Part shown: positions 58,392-64,000 of the stretch, one piece after another | Layout of the letters: each line of letters starts with the position of its first letter | Position numbering within the stretch: position 1 is the first letter of the stretch | DNA from: Phorcus lineatus | Lineage: Eukaryota > Mollusca > Gastropoda > Trochida > Trochidae | Direction: 5' to 3' | Assembly: GCA_921293015.1 (NCBI GenBank) | Contig: OV121097.1 | Span: forward strand, 13,269,940 to 13,333,939 | DNA length: 64,000 nt | Translations under genes and position numbers: made by a program | The notes under the pieces: generated by a model | What the model was told of the DNA's origin: nothing | The model's input: the letters and a program-made list of their open reading frames with translations, nothing else | The model's database searches: none

Positions 58392-58842
58392 AGCTGAGTT
58401 ATAGTATGCCATAAAGAAATGGATATTTTACTATTTACTTTCATATGGTAAAGTACTAAACAGTAAACACAAGATCAACAAGTGACTTAGGAACAAATCC
58501 CCCTAAATACAAAATCTGCCAATGGCAATGCTCCCTTTGATGAGACAAATTTTATTTAATCATATCATAATATTATATTTTAATTATGTCAAATACTGTG
58601 TTCTTTGTTTGTTTGTTTTTTTTTTACAGGTGGGATATTTATAAAAGCAAAGCTTGTTTACCAAACAAAATTCTTTCATGAATGAAGATATGTTCTAACC
58701 ATTTAAATGAAATGCTTGTTTGAATAATGTTTTACAATTTCAATGAGCTGGTAATATCTGATTCGTTTTCTGTTTTGTTTTGCAGGTAATTTTCAACTTC
58801 TTCCAGTGATGTAATAAACTTTCCACACCTAAATTTAACAAT

Positions 58843-61215
58843 ATGAGGAAACGAAAGTTACACTCTGTAAAAGGGAACAGTAGGTGTGACCTAGTCAAAA
58901 ATGAAAATTCGAGGCAAAACAATGGTATAGAAGCTCAATTGACATGCACATTTGTAAAAACATCCCTTGAAAATGACGAATTAGAAGTTGTTTTCAAAGT
59001 TCGATCGGTGATTGGAAAAACAGCATTCAAATTATTTCAGGAAGGAGTTGTCAAATTTGAAGCAGTTTCCACATCTCTAAAGTCAATCAAGAAACAAGGG
59101 CTATGTCTTGGTTGTGGAGAATTAACAAACCTCATCCAAAAGGTTCTAACTTTTAGTGTTGGAGTTGATGAAGTTCAATCCCATTGTTCCAAATGTTCCA
59201 TATCGTCACAAAAGAACAAACCAAACAATGGACCAGAGTCTCACCAGGAAGAATGTGATATAAGTGAAGAAAATATTACCACACTAGAAAAGGATGATGT
59301 TAGTGAGGAAATACCAAGCGTCAGAGCAAACCAGCTTGAGAAAGGTGAGGAGAATGCACCTAACAAAGAAGACGTACACAAGCCACAAAATTCTTTTGCT
59401 GAGACCCAAGAAACAGTTGAAAGTCCTCAAAAATCACCAAAGTTTACACCTCGAAAGTTAAGAGAAAGGAAAGGAAAAAAAGTGATTGACATAATGCGAG
59501 ACTTATCGAGTGATGTGGAGGATTTTGAAAATGAAAATGTTGCCAGTAATTTGGTTGTCAAACCAGACCAGAGTTCTTCAAATGAAAGTGAGATTAAAAC
59601 TGGATCTCAAGATGAGTTATTTCTTGAAAAACGAAACACTTCCGAGAATGAATTGACGAGGGAGGTAACTAAAAATACTGAAACTGAAGATCAGAATATT
59701 TCTATTGAAAATCATGGAAGTGGTTTCACCTTTGTAAAAGATGCTCCAGTAGTTAATTTATCTCGTAAAAAATCACCACTCAAGTGTGAAGTATGTGGGA
59801 AAACTTTGTTGAATAAGAAAACCTTAACAAGTCATCAGAAAACCCATACAGCTGAAAGTAGTTTTGTGTGTAAGATCTGCAACAGGAGATTCTCTTGCAT
59901 CCGTTACTTAAAGAAGCATGAAAAGACCCACACCAAAGAAAAACCTTATTCTTGTGAAATCTGTGGACAAAGATTCAAACTTAAAGAATCACTACCAAAG
60001 CATATGATTCTTCACAAGGAGCAGAAACCTTATCAGTGTTTCATATGTGAGAAACAGTTCCACCTCGAGAAACAGCTCAAGATGCATCTTCCAATCCACA
60101 CTGAGGAGAGAAAGTTCATCTGCGAGCTCTGTGGGAAAAGGTTTCGGACTCAAGGGAGTATGAAGTCCCACATGGCAACCCACGAGGGCCCTCAGAAGCA
60201 CAGCTGTGAGCAGTGTGGGAAGAGCTACCGTAGTGTCTGGTACCTGAAGATCCATCAGAAGACTCACACTGGCCAGAACCTCATCCAGTGTCCAGACTGT
60301 AAAGACTGGTTCATAGACCCATGCTACTTCAAACTGCATCAGAAAAAGTTCTGTAAAGGAAAGCCTTTGCTATGCAGCAGGTGTGGTCTAGAGTTTCCTC
60401 ACAATCAGGCTTTGCAGAGCCACATGGGATTGCACACGGGAGAAAGGCCATTTGGATGCAACTTTTGTGGAAAAGCCTTTGCAAAGTCATCTCTCTTGGC
60501 TGAACATATGAAGAGGCATACTCTGAAGGACTGCCTGAATTGTCGACACTGCAGTAAAAGCTTCATAAACAAGAAAGAGCTTCTCAGACATGAAAAGATC
60601 CACAGTGCAAAGAAGAAGAAGGCGTATCTGCCTGAGAGCCTCAAACCTAGACAATCAGAAGCAGAAAGTCAGAATCAGGAACAAGAATCCCAGGTTATTG
60701 AGGAGGAGGAGGTGGTGATGGAGGTGGACTCTGTTAACAATCATGCTCAAGAAATAACTGTTGGATCCATGATGAACCTTAACGAATACATACCAGTTGT
60801 TTCTATTCAGGAAACCGATTCCACAGTATCTGACAACAACATCAAATACCTACAAAACAGAAACTCATCATACATCCCAAGAACTGATTCTTCAGTGGTG
60901 GTTACTGACACCACTGGTGCCAGCACACAAATTCTGTCATCCCGAGGAGGACACATCACAGTCCATGAACCTGTCACCATTTCAAACTACTTCCCTAGCT
61001 CTGTAGAAACTCAGAATATCCACTTCCCAGGGCCTTACAGTATTCCTCACACTTCCTCCAGTGCAGTGAGCCAGTCAAACATCGTGTCCACACCTGAGGG
61101 TGAGCACCTCCAACAGCTGCAGCCTGTCGTGTCCACCGGGGCCAGTGTTGTCTTTGAAACTGAAGCAACTGTGCAGCATCTCCTAGAAGCTGCAGCCATT
61201 ATGAAGGACTTCTAG
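58843..61215 (+). CDS. C2H2 zinc-finger protein, ten fingers, 790 aa
   Basis: Probable nuclear DNA-binding transcription factor. One coding exon follows a splice acceptor at 58785. The start ATG follows in-frame stops and opens MRKRK, a basic patch. Residues about 80-125 contain two CxxC pairs (CLGC and CSKC, about 30 apart), a possible N-terminal zinc module that is not a clear ZAD. An acidic, Ser-rich linker follows. Ten C2H2 units span residues 315-587 (for example CEVCGKTLLNKKTLTSHQKT); unit 7 is atypical, ending H-x4-C (KLHQKKFC). Linkers resemble THTKEKPY and LHTGERPF. The C-terminal 200 residues have no fingers: an acidic run (EEEEVVMEVD), then a Ser/Thr-rich tail, possibly a transactivation region. 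An orthologue name is not assigned. Confidence 0.9.
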   Translation: MRKRKLHSVKGNSRCDLVKNENSRQNNGIEAQLTCTFVKTSLENDELEVVFKVRSVIGKTAFKLFQEGVVKFEAVSTSLKSIKKQGLCLGCGELTNLIQKVLTFSVGVDEVQSHCSKCSISSQKNKPNNGPESHQEECDISEENITTLEKDDVSEEIPSVRANQLEKGEENAPNKEDVHKPQNSFAETQETVESPQKSPKFTPRKLRERKGKKVIDIMRDLSSDVEDFENENVASNLVVKPDQSSSNESEIKTGSQDELFLEKRNTSENELTREVTKNTETEDQNISIENHGSGFTFVKDAPVVNLSRKKSPLKCEVCGKTLLNKKTLTSHQKTHTAESSFVCKICNRRFSCIRYLKKHEKTHTKEKPYSCEICGQRFKLKESLPKHMILHKEQKPYQCFICEKQFHLEKQLKMHLPIHTEERKFICELCGKRFRTQGSMKSHMATHEGPQKHSCEQCGKSYRSVWYLKIHQKTHTGQNLIQCPDCKDWFIDPCYFKLHQKKFCKGKPLLCSRCGLEFPHNQALQSHMGLHTGERPFGCNFCGKAFAKSSLLAEHMKRHTLKDCLNCRHCSKSFINKKELLRHEKIHSAKKKKAYLPESLKPRQSEAESQNQEQESQVIEEEEVVMEVDSVNNHAQEITVGSMMNLNEYIPVVSIQETDSTVSDNNIKYLQNRNSSYIPRTDSSVVVTDTTGASTQILSSRGGHITVHEPVTISNYFPSSVETQNIHFPGPYSIPHTSSSAVSQSNIVSTPEGEHLQQLQPVVSTGASVVFETEATVQHLLEAAAIMKDF

Positions 61216-61590
61216 AATCAGTGTAAATACTCTAGGGTCTGTTGATTAGTGCTCTAATACTTAGTATTATTGATAACCATAACCCACATCTGTCCAGTGG
61301 TGGACCTCAGGGATCGACTGAAAAAAAATCAACTGAAAAAAGGGTGAACCTCCCCCCCCCCCTTCAACCATCCTTGATCCGCCACTATTGTCACTGCAGC
61401 TCATCTCAAATGTCAATGTCGTGAGTCAGCCTGAGGCAAGGATCAGCGTCTTCTTCAGGTTGTAGTCATCATGAAGGACAACTGCAATCATTTTTCTTGA
61501 AGTGTCGTATTTGATGAGTGTTACAACCTACCTCAGAGTCCAGTGAAATCATGTTCACTGATATATTCACCTCTGTGTTCTTGTTTAAAT
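61216..61590 (+). other. Presumed 3' UTR of the zinc-finger gene
   Basis: Includes a CCCCCCCCCC run near 61352. No AATAAA was seen before the MITE at 61600, so the transcript end is unknown. Confidence 0.35.
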
Positions 61591-61599
61591 ACTAATGAC

Positions 61600-61987
61600 T
61601 AAGGTTGCGCGGTATTATTGACATACCGGTATATTGCAATACAGAAACAACACGATAAGTACCGGTACAGTCTTCTGGAAGTATCCAATATATCGGAGGT
61701 TTTAGAATGAACACTTTCCGTGTAAAATTGCAGAAAAACGTAACAAAAACACCCTATAATTTTACTGGAGGTTTTAAACAAAGTGTGAAACGAGTCACTT
61801 AATTATCTCTCTTTACAAAACGACGTCCAGTTGAGCATTGATCACTGTTCTAATTGCTGTTTTTAGTCAAAAGAACATTGAAAAACTAAAATATGGAAAG
61901 TACCAATATATTGCTATACGTATTGCAATACTCATTTCTGTATCGCAATATATTGCGATATGGAAATGAGGACCGATAGCCATCCTT
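61600..61987. mobile_element. hAT-like MITE with 8-9-bp target duplication
   Basis: Flanked by ACTAATGAC at 61591-61599 and 61988-61996. Short imperfect ends TAAGGTTGCGCGG and, reversed, TAAGGATGGC. The interior is palindromic around ATATTGCAATAC and GTATTGCAATAC words. An 8-bp duplication fits hAT. Confidence 0.75.
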
Positions 61988-62232
61988 ACTAATGACATAT
62001 AAAGGACCCATAAAAGCTGCAAAGGTTTTTTTGGTTGTACTATTTGTGTACTTTTTGAGGGAGTCGCTTACATCTGCTTGTACTCACTAGTCCTTGTCAC
62101 AGCAGGGTCATGGACTCAGCAGATTATATTTGTAGACCTTTTGCTGGTGTTGAATGAGATAACAAAGCAATGGTGCAGCAACTTATTCAGGGTGGAGCTG
62201 TTTTTAAGTATTACCAAAATCAGAACATTACT

Positions 62233-62696
62233 TTAAAGAGCCACTCCATGAGTTGTTGGAGTCATTAATGGCAAACTTAATCAATGGTGTCATTTGATCG
62301 CAAAGTATCGACTCTTACCAAAAAGAAACATTTTAAAACTATTTTGTTTTGTAGAGTGACTATATGAATTTAAGGTAGAACTTTGCAATTACGAATGAAA
62401 CCCGGACATTGGCACGCGTCAAATAGTCAAACGTAATTTTGGAGACTTATCTAAAAACTGGAGGGCAGTTGAGAGTGTTTGTTAGGTTATATAACTAGTA
62501 TCCATGTATATTGGACGTGATATCTACACCTCTGCATTTATAAGGCTGTTTTAAGATTTTCATGGAAAACAAGTATTGGTCATGTCTTTTGGGCATGAAA
62601 AATAAAGATGTTTTGATTTCATATCACCACATATGATATTTAGGTTCACATCAAAGGTAAATAATATGTTATGAAAATCACGGAGTGGCTCTTTAA
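62233..62696 (-). repeat. Complete TTAA-type MITE 'TTAAAGAGCCACTCC', inverted copy
   Basis: Ends TTAAAGAGCCACTCCATGAG and ATCACGGAGTGGCTCTTTAA. The body is the reverse complement of the 54.05-kb copy. Confidence 0.9.
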
Positions 62697-62700
62697 CCTG

Positions 62701-63135
62701 TTAAAGAGACCATTCGAGCGGCTTTCATCCGCCATCTTGAAATGTTAGCATTGCGAGAAATCAAATGTGCTGTATTATGCTAATTCATTGAAAAATTTAA
62801 GAAATAACTAATAGATTGTTGGCAGAAGGGCATGTTTACAAATAGTTCATAATAAAAGTTGACAGTTACGATAATGTTTTGTCGTAGTAATGCATTCCAC
62901 ATTCGTAGCTCCGATGGTTGGCTTCATTTTACGAAGTTTTTCTTTTTTGATCGATAGCCTACACTTTATTCTTTGTCAAACTGTTAAATCTTAAACAACT
63001 GAAATGTAAAACTCATGTACATATTCGAAATTAAGTGTGAAAAGAATCATGTAAACATCATATATATTTGTTAACAGGAAAGTCCTCCTGAATTTCGTTT
63101 CCACAAAAAATACCCCGCTCGAATGGTCCCTTTAA
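62701..63135. repeat. Second TTAA-type MITE family 'TTAAAGAGACCATTCGAGCGG'
   Basis: Ends TTAAAGAGACCATTCGAGCG and CGCTCGAATGGTCCCTTTAA. It begins four bases after the previous MITE. Near its right end CCTCCTGAATTTCGTTTCCA resembles the CCTCCCGAATATTTGTGGAA just inside the right end of the 1.03-kb element at 20.9 kb, so the two families are probably related. Confidence 0.85.
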
Positions 63136-64000
63136 TTTGGAAAGTTAAGGGATTAGTTATTGTTTCAGCCAAAGCCAATTTTAGTGGACAGCAGATAGAA
63201 ATATGCGAATGACTTTCCTTAGACATGAATTTACAAAAATTCTATATATCCAAACTCATTGTTCCTAAAGTTCAAACAAGACATGAACCAAAAGACAGGG
63301 TTGTTATCTCCTAATTCAAGCCTCATATGTTTCAATTTAACCTGCAGAAGTTTTTATTCAAAATTTTCAACACTGCCGCTTATCTCCCTTGCATCCATTG
63401 CCTCCACAAGCACCTGGTGAATGAATTTGGACTAACAAAAATTATTTTGATTCCAGTCATGAAAAAGTCCTTGAGTAACATTTTCATTTTTTTAAAGTAT
63501 GTTTTTAAACTTTCAAACTGAGTAAATTTTTCTAGCAGAAAAGGGGGACTCTTCAGGCATTTGGCATTTAAAGAATTTTTCCAGGCCATTTTCTGCATAA
63601 AAAGCGTATTTCAGTGATATGTTCTACAATCACGGATTTGCAGAATCCAAGAGGGACTGCTGCCATCAATTTAAATCTTGAAGTGGCTAGTGAGAGTTAG
63701 AAGGTTACAACAGTTATCTGTGTCACTGCATCCTGTCTTACGATCTATGTTGTAAAAGAGATTAAAGCAACAGTCCTCAGCTAGTATTAAAGACAACCAG
63801 AATTAATATTATTCTTTGAAAGACACTACAACAGGGAAATCACCATTTTGTCAGGAACATCACTTCTGCTTATTCAGAAATGTATGAACAACTCTGTATT
63901 AGACAAATCCTATGTGTTGGTTATTATAAGATTTATATGTTATGTTATCTACTGTTTGCTAAGCATAAGATACAGTCGCAGCTTATTATATAAGACTTGT
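63136..64000. other. AT-rich end of window, nothing recognised
   Basis: No ORF with coding character, repeat termini or RNA gene could be supported. Confidence 0.5.

Noticed and set aside
59992..60339. 115-aa minus-strand ORF
   Set aside because: It is antisense to the C2H2 finger array, which explains its openness.

Overview
The window is nuclear DNA from an animal, most likely a marine mollusc. The genes have many short GT-AG introns, the sequence is AT-rich, and the intergenic DNA holds repeat types I associate with mollusc genomes (GACGGACGG-bearing inverted-repeat elements, AAGGGCAATAACTC-type repeats, a tRNA-derived SINE ending in CACCT repeats). The species cannot be fixed from the sequence alone. 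Protein names rest on recalled family features, not on a search.

Five protein-coding genes are supported. (1) RPL35, minus strand, 591-2761, four coding exons, 123 aa. (2) ARPC5 (p16-Arc of the Arp2/3 complex), plus strand, 3100-5621, four coding exons, 149 aa. It is head-to-head with RPL35, and its first intron is a textbook U12-type AT-AC intron. (3) An FKBPL-like TPR co-chaperone, minus strand, 15541-16620, one coding exon, 359 aa. (4) GOLGA1/golgin-97, plus strand, 22589-50648, 22 coding exons giving an unbroken 895-codon frame with a C-terminal GRIP domain. An inferred non-coding first exon lies near 19.1 kb, divergent from the FKBPL-like gene. (5) A 790-aa protein with ten C2H2 zinc fingers, plus strand, 58843-61215, in one coding exon.

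Most of the rest is mobile DNA. A GOLGA1 intron holds a 5.3-kb retroelement with DIRS/Ngaro/PAT architecture: split direct repeats A1-ORFs-B1-A2-B2, a gag-like ORF, and a frameshifted RT-RNase H ORF. Its A repeats are nearly identical, and I find no tyrosine recombinase. A 5'-truncated non-LTR retrotransposon lies in another intron. At least four SINE copies have heads or target duplications, and one of them contains a nested 112-bp MITE. Several distinct terminal-inverted-repeat or foldback families are present: TTAA-ended elements, a 1.07-kb element with 27-bp inverted repeats, a 1.38-kb element with iterated GTAGACA motifs and an 8-bp target duplication, Mutator-like foldbacks with 9-10-bp duplications, a hAT-like MITE and a mariner-like MITE.

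Layout: 0-6 kb, RPL35/ARPC5 divergent pair. 6-15.5 kb, gene-poor repeat-rich spacer including a tandem pair of exon-like sequences. 15.5-19 kb, FKBPL-like gene and its 5' UTR intron. 19-51 kb, GOLGA1 with introns packed with transposons and minisatellites. 51-56.5 kb, spacer with a CpG-rich patch and MITEs. 56.5-61.2 kb, zinc-finger gene. 61.2-64 kb, three adjacent MITEs and then featureless AT-rich DNA. The five genes are functionally unrelated housekeeping or regulatory genes (translation, actin nucleation, chaperone, trans-Golgi tethering, transcription). No pathway cluster is seen.
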